In this document: positions 1 to 8,276 of the stretch, piece after piece | Numbering within the stretch: the first letter of the stretch is position 1 | Layout: every line of letters begins with the position of its first letter | Source: Pseudarthrobacter equi | GTDB taxonomy: Bacteria > Actinomycetota > Actinomycetes > Actinomycetales > Micrococcaceae | NCBI RefSeq assembly: GCF_900105535.1 | Contig: NZ_LT629779.1 | Coordinates: 1,364,001-1,428,000, forward strand | DNA length: 64,000 bases | Reading direction: 5' to 3' | Notes under the pieces: model-generated | Databases searched by the model: none | Told to the model about the DNA's origin: nothing | The model's input: only the letters and a program-made list of their open reading frames with translations | Translations under genes and position numbers: made by a program

Positions 1-1131
1 ACGGGCAACCTCCGCACACTCAGCGACCCGGACGTGGTCGCAGTCGCGGCCGCTGGGCCCACGGAACGGCCCTCGACCCTCAGGCTTGCCGCCGGCTCGT
101 ACCGCTACATCTCAAAGCGTCTGCCAGGGGACGGGAGCACAGCAATTCTCGGGTACTCGCTGGAACCCGTGGACAACGTCATACGTCAGCTGACGATCTT
201 AGGCGCCGTTTTATCCATTGGCGCATTGTTGGTCGCCGTCCCCGCTCTCTACGTCCTTTCCGGACTCGCTCTCCGATCGTTGGAACGACTGACCTCGTTT
301 GCCAAGTCGATAACCAAATCAGATCTGAACGAAAGGCCCTTCACCATCGAGCCTCCACGCACCTCGCCCCGGGACTCGACGGAAGTAGTGGCCCTCTCCC
401 GCGCAACAGGTGACATGATTCGAAACGTCGCTCAAAGCCTGGCTGCACGGGAGCGAAAGGAAGAGCAGCTTCGCCGCTTTATCTCCGATGCGAGCCACGA
501 ACTTCGAACCCCACTTGCCGTCATACAGGGCTATGCCGAAATGGCCGGGCAATTCGCTCATGCCGCACCACAGATCGCCCCGCTTCTGACGGAAATCAAC
601 TCTGGGACAGAAAGGTTAGCCGGCCTCGTCAGCAGTATGCTGACTTTGGCCAGGGCTGATGCTGCCGAAAATATGCGCCAAGAATCGCTGGATCTCGTGG
701 CCCTTCTTGAAGAACGTATTTTCCGCGCGATCGAGCAGCACCCAACCCACTCCTGGAGCCTCACGCCTGTCGATGACCCCGTTCCCTTCATCGGGGACTT
801 AGGGCAGCTGACCTTAGCCTTCGACGCAGTAATAGATAACGCCGCGCAGCACAGTGGTTCGTCATCGGCCATCCACGCCGAGGCCACGACACTCCCCGAT
901 CAGGTAGAACTATCCATCGCTGACAACGGGCCCGGGATTCCCGATGAACTAGGCGAGAAGGTCTTCGAACCATTCGTGACCGGTGAAACTTCCAGAGCAC
1001 GAGCCAAAAGCGGGACCGGACTCGGACTACCAATCGCCCGAGCGATTTTCCAGGCCCACCACGGAAGCCTCACAATGTCATCCCGTCCAGGCTGCACAAG
1101 CTTCACCATTCGACTTCCACTTGAGCGGTAA
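1..1131 (+). CDS. Sensor histidine kinase, copy A (5' end outside window)
   Basis: This is the left copy of the duplicated kinase, cut by the window edge: its first codon here corresponds to residue 117 of the complete copy at 1832. What remains includes the end of the extracytoplasmic region, the second membrane segment, HAMP, the dimerisation/phosphoacceptor domain with SHELRTPL, and the ATPase domain with N, G1 and G2 motifs. The reading frame is open from base 1, so the GTG at 34 is not the real start. If the tandem unit is complete upstream, this is an intact second kinase gene rather than a fragment. Confidence 0.9.
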   Translation, partial: TGNLRTLSDPDVVAVAAAGPTERPSTLRLAAGSYRYISKRLPGDGSTAILGYSLEPVDNVIRQLTILGAVLSIGALLVAVPALYVLSGLALRSLERLTSFAKSITKSDLNERPFTIEPPRTSPRDSTEVVALSRATGDMIRNVAQSLAARERKEEQLRRFISDASHELRTPLAVIQGYAEMAGQFAHAAPQIAPLLTEINSGTERLAGLVSSMLTLARADAAENMRQESLDLVALLEERIFRAIEQHPTHSWSLTPVDDPVPFIGDLGQLTLAFDAVIDNAAQHSGSSSAIHAEATTLPDQVELSIADNGPGIPDELGEKVFEPFVTGETSRARAKSGTGLGLPIARAIFQAHHGSLTMSSRPGCTSFTIRLPLER

Positions 1132-1239
1132 AGTCCCGGCCACGTTGTCTTGAAGGGCCTATCCACGTTGGGCGATCCTCTACCGGGCGGCCAACCGTGG
1201 ATTTACAGGGGGGACAGGCACTGGCCGGCTTGTCAGGAT

Positions 1240-1608
1240 TTAGGCGCTGACCACCTGCAGATGCACATTGCCCGGTTCCCGAAGATCATCTACCCAGATG
1301 CCGATCCTCGATGTGCCAGCCGGAACCTCATATTGCGACAGCTTTTCGCCGTACACCGTCTCCAGGGTCAATTCTCCTGTCGAGCACATAATCACTTGGG
1401 ATGCGAGCGGGATAAGTTCCTGCGCGGGCTCCTGTCCAGACAGATGAATTGTTGTGTCTCCGTCCATGTCGTTAGTCCCACCGATTATTAGAGCGTCCTC
1501 GCTCGCCCAAACGAGCCCCTCCGCGGTGACATCTGGAAGCGTCGCTTCCTGAGAACCCAGCACGAGAAAGATCGCGTTAGGCAACGGTGCATGGACTGTA
1601 ACGTTCAT
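1240..1608 (-). CDS. Conserved-looking hypothetical, 122 aa, copy A
   Basis: Small soluble protein of 122 residues with no signal peptide or membrane segment and no family I recognise. An AGGAG ribosome site lies 6 bases before the ATG. It converges on the kinase gene, with about 110 bp between their 3' ends. The composition (many beta-branched residues, SGQEPAQELIPLASQVIM) suggests a small beta-rich fold. It is duplicated together with the kinase (see 3419-3787), so any functional link to the kinase is inference from linkage only. Confidence 0.7.
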   Translation of the reverse strand: MNVTVHAPLPNAIFLVLGSQEATLPDVTAEGLVWASEDALIIGGTNDMDGDTTIHLSGQEPAQELIPLASQVIMCSTGELTLETVYGEKLSQYEVPAGTSRIGIWVDDLREPGNVHLQVVSA

Positions 1609-1770
1609 TGTTTCTCCTCTTGGTTGGCCACATCATTTCACCTTGCCAGCGGGAACTCTTGCTGCGGCTCGACGGCACGCAAAGGGATCCCTAAACGCAC
1701 GGGCTCGCGTTTCTTCCCCACGCCCACGCCCGGAACCGAGCCGCAAAGGCAGATCCGAGCTTTCGGGTAT

Positions 1771-1792
1771 TTCACAGGAGATTTACAGGTTA
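1771..1792 (+). promoter_or_regulatory. Possible OmpR-family direct-repeat operator
   Basis: Two near-identical 11-base units, ttcacaggaga and tttacaggtta, lie head to tail about 40 bases before the kinase GTG. An 11-base period is typical of tandem sites bound by OmpR/PhoP-type response regulators. A run tccttat further down could be part of a promoter. No regulator gene is visible in the window for this kinase, so the reading is tentative. Confidence 0.35.
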
Positions 1793-1831
1793 AACACACC
1801 TTATCCTTATGCCGGGTTCGAAGGATGAATT

Positions 1832-3310
1832 GTGGACCTGGCACAGGAGAGACTGAAGAAACTGCGTTTCTGCCGAAGTGGAAGTGATAGTCGCAGCCGG
1901 CTTTTCGGGACGTTGCGAAGCCGGCTGGTAGGTCTGTCGGCGGCCGCGATGCTGGTCGTCTTTGTATTGCTGAATCTAACAATGGGAGTTCTGCTGCGAG
2001 GGTATCTGGTCGATGAGATTGATAGCCGACTCCTTACATCCTTCCCAGTCCAGAGCGCGCGCCATCAGCCGACGGAACGCTTCGGGCCGCCTGACTTTAT
2101 CGCGGCCCGCCAGCCACCAGATTCCCTGGGGGCGATAACTGTCAATGGCACCGTAGTTCAAGCTGGCATCTACGACCGGACGGGCAACCTCCGCACACTC
2201 AGCGACCCGGACGTGGTCGCAGTCGCGGCCGCTGGGCCCACGGAACGGCCCTCGACCCTCAGGCTTGCCGCCGGCTCGTACCGCTACATCTCAAAGCGTC
2301 TGCCAGGGGACGGGAGCACAGCAATTCTCGGGTACTCGCTGGAACCCGTGGACAACGTCATACGTCAGCTGACGATCTTAGGCGCCGTTTTATCCATTGG
2401 CGCATTGTTGGTCGCCGTCCCCGCTCTCTACGTCCTTTCCGGACTCGCTCTCCGATCGTTGGAACGACTGACCTCGTTTGCCAAGTCGATAACCAAATCA
2501 GATCTGAACGAAAGGCCCTTCACCATCGAGCCTCCACGCACCTCGCCCCGGGACTCGACGGAAGTAGTGGCCCTCTCCCGCGCAACAGGTGACATGATTC
2601 GAAACGTCGCTCAAAGCCTGGCTGCACGGGAGCGAAAGGAAGAGCAGCTTCGCCGCTTTATCTCCGATGCGAGCCACGAACTTCGAACCCCACTTGCCGT
2701 CATACAGGGCTATGCCGAAATGGCCGGGCAATTCGCTCATGCCGCACCACAGATCGCCCCGCTTCTGACGGAAATCAACTCTGGGACAGAAAGGTTAGCC
2801 GGCCTCGTCAGCAGTATGCTGACTTTGGCCAGGGCTGATGCTGCCGAAAATATGCGCCAAGAATCGCTGGATCTCGTGGCCCTTCTTGAAGAACGTATTT
2901 TCCGCGCGATCGAGCAGCACCCAACCCACTCCTGGAGCCTCACGCCTGTCGATGACCCCGTTCCCTTCATCGGGGACTTAGGGCAGCTGACCTTAGCCTT
3001 CGACGCAGTAATAGATAACGCCGCGCAGCACAGTGGTTCGTCATCGGCCATCCACGCCGAGGCCACGACACTCCCCGATCAGGTAGAACTATCCATCGCT
3101 GACAACGGGCCCGGGATTCCCGATGAACTAGGCGAGAAGGTCTTCGAACCATTCGTGACCGGTGAAACTTCCAGAGCACGAGCCAAAAGCGGGACCGGAC
3201 TCGGACTACCAATCGCCCGAGCGATTTTCCAGGCCCACCACGGAAGCCTCACAATGTCATCCCGTCCAGGCTGCACAAGCTTCACCATTCGACTTCCACT
3301 TGAGCGGTAA
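1832..3310 (+). CDS. Sensor histidine kinase, copy B (complete)
   Basis: Membrane sensor kinase of 492 residues. The order is: short cytoplasmic N-terminus, TM1 (about residues 34-58), an extracytoplasmic sensor region of about 115 residues, TM2 (about 180-206), HAMP, a HisKA domain with the phosphoacceptor His near residue 282 in SHELRTPL, and a HATPase domain with DNAAQ (N box near 395), ADNGPG (G1) and GTGLGL (G2). All catalytic motifs look intact. The GTG start is preceded by AAGGA at 6 bases. No response regulator is adjacent, unlike the usual two-gene arrangement; it may lie left of copy A. Confidence 0.92.
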   Translation: MDLAQERLKKLRFCRSGSDSRSRLFGTLRSRLVGLSAAAMLVVFVLLNLTMGVLLRGYLVDEIDSRLLTSFPVQSARHQPTERFGPPDFIAARQPPDSLGAITVNGTVVQAGIYDRTGNLRTLSDPDVVAVAAAGPTERPSTLRLAAGSYRYISKRLPGDGSTAILGYSLEPVDNVIRQLTILGAVLSIGALLVAVPALYVLSGLALRSLERLTSFAKSITKSDLNERPFTIEPPRTSPRDSTEVVALSRATGDMIRNVAQSLAARERKEEQLRRFISDASHELRTPLAVIQGYAEMAGQFAHAAPQIAPLLTEINSGTERLAGLVSSMLTLARADAAENMRQESLDLVALLEERIFRAIEQHPTHSWSLTPVDDPVPFIGDLGQLTLAFDAVIDNAAQHSGSSSAIHAEATTLPDQVELSIADNGPGIPDELGEKVFEPFVTGETSRARAKSGTGLGLPIARAIFQAHHGSLTMSSRPGCTSFTIRLPLER

Positions 3311-3418
3311 AGTCCCGGCCACGTTGTCTTGAAGGGCCTATCCACGTTGGGCGATCCTCTACCGGGCGGCCAACCGTGGATTTACAGGGGGGACAGGCAC
3401 TGGCCGGCTTGTCAGGAT

Positions 3419-3787
3419 TTAGGCGCTGACCACCTGCAGATGCACATTGCCCGGTTCCCGAAGATCATCTACCCAGATGCCGATCCTCGATGTGCCAGCC
3501 GGAACCTCATATTGCGACAGCTTTTCGCCGTACACCGTCTCCAGGGTCAATTCTCCTGTCGAGCACATAATCACTTGGGATGCGAGCGGGATAAGTTCCT
3601 GCGCGGGCTCCTGTCCAGACAGATGAATTGTTGTGTCTCCGTCCATGTCGTTAGTCCCACCGATTATTAGAGCGTCCTCGCTCGCCCAAACGAGCCCCTC
3701 CGCGGTGACATCTGGAAGCGTCGCTTCCTGAGAACCCAGCACGAGAAAGATCGCGTTAGGCAACGGTGCATGGACTGTAACGTTCAT
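3419..3787 (-). CDS. Conserved-looking hypothetical, 122 aa, copy B
   Basis: Identical to the protein at 1240-1608, with the same AGGAG ribosome site. This copy sits at the outer edge of the duplication: the unit ends about 80 bases upstream of its start codon, so the distal part of its promoter region differs from copy A while the first 80 bases are shared. No known domain recognised. Confidence 0.7.
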   Translation of the reverse strand: MNVTVHAPLPNAIFLVLGSQEATLPDVTAEGLVWASEDALIIGGTNDMDGDTTIHLSGQEPAQELIPLASQVIMCSTGELTLETVYGEKLSQYEVPAGTSRIGIWVDDLREPGNVHLQVVSA

Positions 3788-3915
3788 TGTTTCTCCTCTT
3801 GGTTGGCCACATCATTTCACCTTGCCAGCGGGAACTCTTGCTGCGGCTCGACGGCACGCAAAGGGATCCGTCAGCGTGCCAATGAGGAGGGGCTGTCAGG
3901 AATGCCGCCAGGCTG

Positions 3916-4338
3916 CTATCCGGGTATGTCCTGGAAGTACTGCGCTACGTCATAGTTGCCAATGAGCCTTGCTAGGCCGACCGGCGTCTGCCCGCTTGCG
4001 TTGACGTGCAGCGGGTCAGCGCCGTGGGCACGGAGCAGTCCGATCAGCTCACCCCGACCTTTGGAATTAAATACGGCGATCCAAAGTGATGTGTTGCCGA
4101 AGACGTTCTCCGCGTCGACCTTTGCTCCTGCATCGATCAGAGAGGCAGCCGCCGCAGGGGCGAATTCCTGCGCTGCGAGATGAAGCGGCGTGAAGCCCTG
4201 GCGGTCCACAACGTCAGGCGACGATCCCGCGGCTAGCAACCGTGCTATTGCCTCGGCATCGTCTTCCAGCGCAGCGTAGTGGAGTGGAGAACGGCCGGCA
4301 GGGTCCACCCGGTGCCTCGGCTCGTTGTCCACGTTCAT
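3916..4338 (-). CDS. Ankyrin-repeat protein
   Basis: A 140-aa soluble protein made mostly of about four ankyrin repeats. The hallmark pieces are GRSPLHYAAL, GFTPLHLAA, FGNTSLWIAV and GQTPVGLARL, each followed by an ALLxxGA-type helix end. Ankyrin proteins bind other proteins; the partner is unknown. Its ATG overlaps the stop of the upstream DUF2750-like gene in an ATGA arrangement (4335-4338), so the two are probably translationally coupled and may act together. Confidence 0.85.
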   Translation of the reverse strand: MNVDNEPRHRVDPAGRSPLHYAALEDDAEAIARLLAAGSSPDVVDRQGFTPLHLAAQEFAPAAAASLIDAGAKVDAENVFGNTSLWIAVFNSKGRGELIGLLRAHGADPLHVNASGQTPVGLARLIGNYDVAQYFQDIPG

Positions 4339-4694
4339 TCCTTGTTCTCGATAGCGCCAAGTCGGGTGCGCACTTCCGCTGGTCTGAAGTCATAACCTGT
4401 CGCCCGAGCACCGGTCCAATTGAGGCCCACGAGAATCCCGTCACCCTCGAGGCCGTCGATCCAGCGGGTGCGCCACGCGTCCAAGCGGATGGCCATCGGT
4501 TCGAAGTCCCTGTAGTCGGGGACATTCGCGATAACGCGCTCTGCTCTGCTCCGAAGGGACCAGAAAGGCATGCTGCGATCACCATCCCCGTTGAGCGGGG
4601 CCGGGAGGCCACCTGCATCGCGGATCGCCCACACCTCACCGTTCTTGAGGATCTCTTCGTAGAAGACAGTTGCATGCGCTGCGCTGACACTCAT
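4335..4694 (-). CDS. DUF2750-like protein
   Basis: Protein of about 119 aa resembling the DUF2750 family: FYEEILKNGEVWAIRD near the N-terminus, then MPFWSLRSRAERVI, and WTGARATGYDF near the C-terminus. The family has no established biochemical role; small proteins of this kind often sit among contact-dependent toxin or immunity gene clusters, which is suggestive only. I prefer the ATG at 4694 over the GTG two codons earlier. It overlaps the downstream ankyrin gene by four bases. Confidence 0.75.
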   Translation of the reverse strand: MSVSAAHATVFYEEILKNGEVWAIRDAGGLPAPLNGDGDRSMPFWSLRSRAERVIANVPDYRDFEPMAIRLDAWRTRWIDGLEGDGILVGLNWTGARATGYDFRPAEVRTRLGAIENKE

Positions 4695-4839
4695 TCCCAC
4701 AGCCTATGACGCAAGGCAGGCCAGCAAGCAGCCCACGAAACCCTCATCGGCGCCGGACCGTGGACAGGGCCAAGGCGCGGCCCGGTGAAGGATCTTCATC
4801 TGCACGTGTCGCCAGAGCCCACGCGGATCCCGAAGTAGG

Positions 4840-5304
4840 TCAATCGAAGCTGTGGAGGTACCTCTCCACATCGCCCCAAATCTCAGCATCGGTCCTGGGT
4901 GGGTCGTAGGTGCTGCCGAGCGCGTCCCACAGGTACCAAAGTTCCCAGGCTTCCTCGGCGTCCCGGTCTTCATATTCGACTTCTTGAAGGTATTTAACGG
5001 CGTCTCGGAGAACTTGGCCTTTGGTTCGCTCGCCAGCTTTCCACGTGGACAGTTCGTATGCCCAGATCAGAGGCCAGCGGTTTTCAAGTGGTACGGGCTG
5101 GAATGCGAGGTCGTTTAGGGTTGCTGTCCATAAGTCGCGGATGTCGTTAGGATCCTGGTTGTCGGCGCCAGCAAGCATGCGAAGGTTCTCCGAATCCATG
5201 CCATCTACCAGCCACTGGGCAGCAATGTCGGGAAAGGCCTTGACGTCTAGCAGTCCCGAGGCCAACAGGGCCATGGCCTGGGCAGGGGTCGGCTGCAGCT
5301 TCAT
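4840..5304 (-). CDS. Hypothetical, 154 aa, paralogue of 6641-7102
   Basis: Acidic soluble protein with no family I can name. Residues about 24-60 (FPDIAAQWLVDGMDSENLR, then DP..RDLW) match the protein at 6641-7102 position by position (YPDIAADLLVHGYDSPALR, DP..RDLW), so the two are paralogues with diverged C-terminal halves. The C-terminal half is rich in Trp, Glu and Asp. A small membrane protein gene lies 61 bases upstream on the same strand. No strong ribosome site precedes the ATG. Immunity-type function is possible but not shown. Confidence 0.7.
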   Translation of the reverse strand: MKLQPTPAQAMALLASGLLDVKAFPDIAAQWLVDGMDSENLRMLAGADNQDPNDIRDLWTATLNDLAFQPVPLENRWPLIWAYELSTWKAGERTKGQVLRDAVKYLQEVEYEDRDAEEAWELWYLWDALGSTYDPPRTDAEIWGDVERYLHSFD

Positions 5305-5365
5305 CTGATCAGCTTTACATAGGTCTCGCGCGATATGAGCACGTCATGCGCCCGGCAGGGATCGT

Positions 5366-5569
5366 CTAACGGGACCGCTGGTTGCGGCGCCGACGCCATA
5401 GGGCAGGTACGCCGAGTGAGATTCCTAAGGCGGCTATGATCATGAGCCAGCTTGTGAAGTTGCCAATCGAATCGCGCGCCAATACAGCAGCTGTGATGAG
5501 GAAACCGCCCACCAGGATTAAAATGACCGTCAAAAGAATGAGTTTGCGGCGTCCCGAGTCGTCATCCAT
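5366..5569 (-). CDS. Small membrane protein, 67 aa
   Basis: Two predicted membrane helices (about residues 10-30 and 38-56) separated by a short loop, with an acidic start (MDDDSG) and a strongly basic tail (WRRRRNQRSR), which suggests both ends are cytoplasmic. No family recognised. It lies just upstream of the 154-aa gene at 4840-5304 on the same strand, a layout repeated at 7220-7480 with 6641-7102. Confidence 0.6.
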   Translation of the reverse strand: MDDDSGRRKLILLTVILILVGGFLITAAVLARDSIGNFTSWLMIIAALGISLGVPALWRRRRNQRSR

Positions 5570-5737
5570 TCCCGAATCCTAGCTTCATATGGAGGCTCAT
5601 TCAGCGGTTGATCGCCGGCCGGCTCATCTCGATTGCCAACGTCCGGTAAAGGATCCTTGACCGGGTGCCGAGCAGTCCGCAGCACCACAGGCTTACGGAC
5701 AAGCAGTTGCTTCTGTGAATCGTGAGAACATCATCGA

Positions 5738-6511
5738 GTGACCGACACCACTTCGCTTGAACTGCCGCCCCTCTATGAGTCCCTGACCTGGCTTACCCCG
5801 CTCTCCGAGGAACGCGCTGCACACCTTGTGGCGTTCCTGTCCGACCCGGCGCCGGCTGAGGTTCTGGACATGGGGTGCGGATGGGGTGAACTACTACTTC
5901 GGGTTTTGTCGTCGGCGCCGCAGGCACGAGGACGCGGAGTGGACAGTGCTTCCGCGTTCATTGACCGAGCGAGGCAACAAGCATTGACTCGTGGGCTGCT
6001 CGACAGAGCGACGTTTAATTCGATGCCTGGGCTAGAAGCCCAGGATCGCCCCGCAGACGTTGTCATCTGCATCGGCGCGAGCCAGATCTGGGGGCCGCCG
6101 GTAGAGGACGCGCAGCCGCTCGACTACGCCGCAGCCCTGCGCGCCCTTCGATCTCTGGTGCTTCCCGGTGGCCGACTCGTCTACGGCGAGGCGATCTGGT
6201 CAGCAACACCTCATCCGGCGGCCACCGCCCCTCTGGCTGGACGTGATGACGAGTACCTAACAGCAGATGCGCTGCGCGAGCAGATCCACGCCGCTGGTTT
6301 CGAGGTGGTGGACGACGATCAGGCAAGCGTTGAGGAGTGGGACGTCTTCGAGGCCGGGTTTCGCGACAGGTTTACCCGTTGGCTAGAGGCACATGATGCC
6401 GACCATCCCGCCGCAGAGCAGGTCCGTCGGCGATATGAGGAACAGCGCGCTGCATATGAAGAGGGCTACCGAGGCGTACTCGGAATGGCGTATTTCTGCC
6501 TGAGGGGGTAG
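5738..6511 (+). CDS. Class I SAM-dependent methyltransferase
   Basis: A 257-aa protein with a Rossmann methyltransferase core: motif I VLDMGCGWGELLLRV near residue 43, an acidic end of strand 2 (GVDSASAF), and VVICIGASQIWG at the motif II/III position. The C-terminal quarter is helical and charged (EEQRAAYEEGYRGVLGMAYF). The substrate is unknown. It starts at a GTG and runs opposite to all neighbouring small genes, so it is a separate transcription unit. Similar proteins are usually annotated only as SAM-dependent methyltransferases. Confidence 0.88.
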   Translation: MTDTTSLELPPLYESLTWLTPLSEERAAHLVAFLSDPAPAEVLDMGCGWGELLLRVLSSAPQARGRGVDSASAFIDRARQQALTRGLLDRATFNSMPGLEAQDRPADVVICIGASQIWGPPVEDAQPLDYAAALRALRSLVLPGGRLVYGEAIWSATPHPAATAPLAGRDDEYLTADALREQIHAAGFEVVDDDQASVEEWDVFEAGFRDRFTRWLEAHDADHPAAEQVRRRYEEQRAAYEEGYRGVLGMAYFCLRG

Positions 6512-6640
6512 AAGTCCACTGCGACTCACCCCTCATGTGACGCACAGACATGCTGGCGTTCCACCAGGGGGGTGGCCCACCGCCCGCAAGCCGATCCGCT
6601 ACTGGGACAAGATGGGGTTGTGCGGACAGTCCTCGGCGGA

Positions 6641-7102
6641 CTACCAAACAGTCAGGGCCGTGCGAGCAGCGGCCACGATCTGACCGCAAATGTCTTCACG
6701 GTTTCGCGGCATATCATCCCAGTCGTCCATGAGGACAACCAAGTGATCCAGTTCTGTGGGCTGGCCTAAGGCCAGCCAGCCCTCCCGGAAGGTCAAACCC
6801 GCACCGGTGCGCGGCGCCAAGGTCCCGTCAACGATTTCATGCAGCCAGTTTCTGACCAAGACGCGGCGGGCAACGGAGTCATCCTCAAATGGCCTGCCCA
6901 ACTCTTGCCTGGCTTGGAGCCATAAGTCGCGTGCGCCGAGTGGATCACTGCGCGGGTGTCCGGCCAGTTCCCGGAGGGCCGGGGAATCATAGCCATGCAC
7001 TAGCAAATCTGCCGCGATATCCGGATACTGTTTGCTTGGAACGTGGCCAATTTGGTCGCGGAGAAACACCATGCGCACGCTGTCAGTTTCCCTGCCATCC
7101 AT
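6641..7102 (-). CDS. Hypothetical, 153 aa, paralogue of 4840-5304
   Basis: Soluble protein sharing the N-terminal block PDIAAxxLVxGxDSxxLRxLAG and the following DPxxxRDLW with the protein at 4840-5304. The C-terminal half (LGQPTELDHLVVLMDDWDD) has no clear relative. The start is uncertain: no good ribosome site precedes 7102, and a start near 7072-7078 is possible. A small membrane protein gene lies 117 bases upstream. Confidence 0.65.
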   Translation of the reverse strand: MDGRETDSVRMVFLRDQIGHVPSKQYPDIAADLLVHGYDSPALRELAGHPRSDPLGARDLWLQARQELGRPFEDDSVARRVLVRNWLHEIVDGTLAPRTGAGLTFREGWLALGQPTELDHLVVLMDDWDDMPRNREDICGQIVAAARTALTVW

Positions 7103-7219
7103 GGATAAACCATAGTCACAGTGTCCACTAAGTCTGGATCTCCAAAAACCCCGAAATCTGTCCGTTTAAGGATCCCGTAGTGGACGCATTCCAAGCGCCC
7201 ACGAGAGACGGGCTTTGAT

Positions 7220-7480
7220 TCAGCGGGAGCTCGGCGGAGAGCTTTGTTGTTCAGGTTGACGTCGCTCACGACGTTTCAACTCCGACCAAGCAAGGGCTCC
7301 CTGGTAGAGGGAGAAGGCTGCGCAAGCAAAAGCCGCAACGGCAACCCAAGTTTTCAGCGTCACATCCCACTCAAACAGCACAGTGCTGGAGAGCAGGAGG
7401 CTTATACCAATGAGAAATCGACTCAATCTCAAAGAACTCAATTGAGCTACGGAAGACTGCTCCAACTGTTCTCGATACAT
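7220..7480 (-). CDS. Small membrane protein, 86 aa
   Basis: Two predicted membrane helices, about residues 20-38 (SRFLIGISLLLSSTVLF) and 46-64 (WVAVAAFACAAFSLYQGAL), followed by a charged Arg/Glu/Gln/Ser tail. No family recognised. It is positioned upstream of the 153-aa gene just as 5366-5569 is upstream of its 154-aa paralogue. No ribosome site is evident, so the message may be leaderless or the start may differ. Confidence 0.55.
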   Translation of the reverse strand: MYREQLEQSSVAQLSSLRLSRFLIGISLLLSSTVLFEWDVTLKTWVAVAAFACAAFSLYQGALAWSELKRRERRQPEQQSSPPSSR

Positions 7481-7675
7481 AGCTCAAATTAGCAAGACTT
7501 GCGACAAAGAACGATGGGTACCTGTGCGGCTGCCCGTAAGGCGGTCGATCATCGTGCGCAGAAGCCCGCCGCCACGTTCCGCGCGGTCGCTGACCCCCGG
7601 CCATGTGCGTAAGACCCGCACGGTGAAATGCGCGGTGATGGGGGGATTACTGCAATCATGATCCTCATGACTGGA

Positions 7676-8242
7676 ATGAAGATCGGTTACGCCCGGGTCT
7701 CGACGATCGACCAGGACCTCACCGCCCAAAGAAACGCTCTCCTTGCCCTTGGGGTTGATGAGAAGCAGATCTTCGTCGATCACGGACTGACCGGCGCCAA
7801 TCGGGTACGCCCGGGGCTCCGTGAAGCGATGGCTGCGTGCCGGGCCGGCGATACCCTCGTGGTGACGAAGCTTGATCGGCTGGCGCGCTCCCTTTCGGAT
7901 GCCAAGGACATCGCCGACGAGCTGACAGCCAAAGGGGTAGTCCTCAGCCTCGGGGGCAGCACCCACGATCCGACGGACCCGGTAGGCCGGCTGCTGTTCA
8001 ACGTCCTGGGAATGGTGGCCGAGTTTGAAGCCGATCTGATCCGGATGCGCACCCGCGAAGGCATGGCCGTTGCAAAGGCGAAGGGGCGACTGAAGGGCAA
8101 GCAGCCGAAATTATCCAAGACACAGCGGAAGCACCTTCTGACACTGCACGATGCCGGAGAGCACACGCAGGCCGAGCTGGCCGAGTTGTTCAGCGTGTCA
8201 CGGACGACGGTATACCGCGAACTTAAGAGGCGCACCATATGA
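7676..8242 (+). CDS. Serine recombinase (resolvase/invertase family)
   Basis: A 188-aa small serine recombinase. The catalytic domain begins MKIGYARVSTIDQDL, with the nucleophile Ser in YARVST, and continues with the conserved DTLVVTKLDRLARS and a long E helix (FNVLGMVAEFEADLIRMRTREG). The C-terminal domain is a Hin-type helix-turn-helix (TQAELAELFSVSRTTVYREL). Full length for this group. Four in-frame start codons precede the domain; I chose the ATG at 7676 because it begins at the domain edge. It sits at the border between the accessory small-gene region and the conserved inositol genes, consistent with a role in integration or resolution of that island. Confidence 0.93.
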   Translation: MKIGYARVSTIDQDLTAQRNALLALGVDEKQIFVDHGLTGANRVRPGLREAMAACRAGDTLVVTKLDRLARSLSDAKDIADELTAKGVVLSLGGSTHDPTDPVGRLLFNVLGMVAEFEADLIRMRTREGMAVAKAKGRLKGKQPKLSKTQRKHLLTLHDAGEHTQAELAELFSVSRTTVYRELKRRTI

Positions 8243-8255
8243 ATCTTGAGCGGCG

Positions 8256-8275
8256 CCCCTGCTTAGCGTCAGGGG
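8256..8275. terminator. Hairpin between convergent genes
   Basis: A perfect 6-bp stem, cccctg and caggggg-type arms (8256-8261 with 8270-8275), closes an 8-base loop. It lies exactly between the 3' ends of the recombinase and the lacI-type gene, so it could terminate both. There is no T-run, so efficiency is uncertain. Confidence 0.45.
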
Positions 8276-8276
8276 A

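Larger units (their letters stand above)
1..3869. repeat. Tandem duplication, 2179-bp period
   Basis: Bases 1-1690 recur at 2180-3869 with a constant offset of 2179, and the proteins read from both copies are identical. The second unit is complete (1691-3869); the first would start about 489 bases left of the window. Both copies end at the same point, in aaagggatcc, after which 1691 and 3870 diverge. Each unit holds a sensor kinase gene and a convergent 122-aa gene. The lack of divergence implies a very recent event, or an assembly error; the sequence alone cannot tell these apart. Confidence 0.95.

Noticed and set aside
7000..7269. An 89-codon frame on the minus strand overlapping two better-supported small genes
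   Set aside because: It begins inside the 86-aa membrane protein gene and ends inside the 153-aa gene in another frame, with no ribosome site or family signal.
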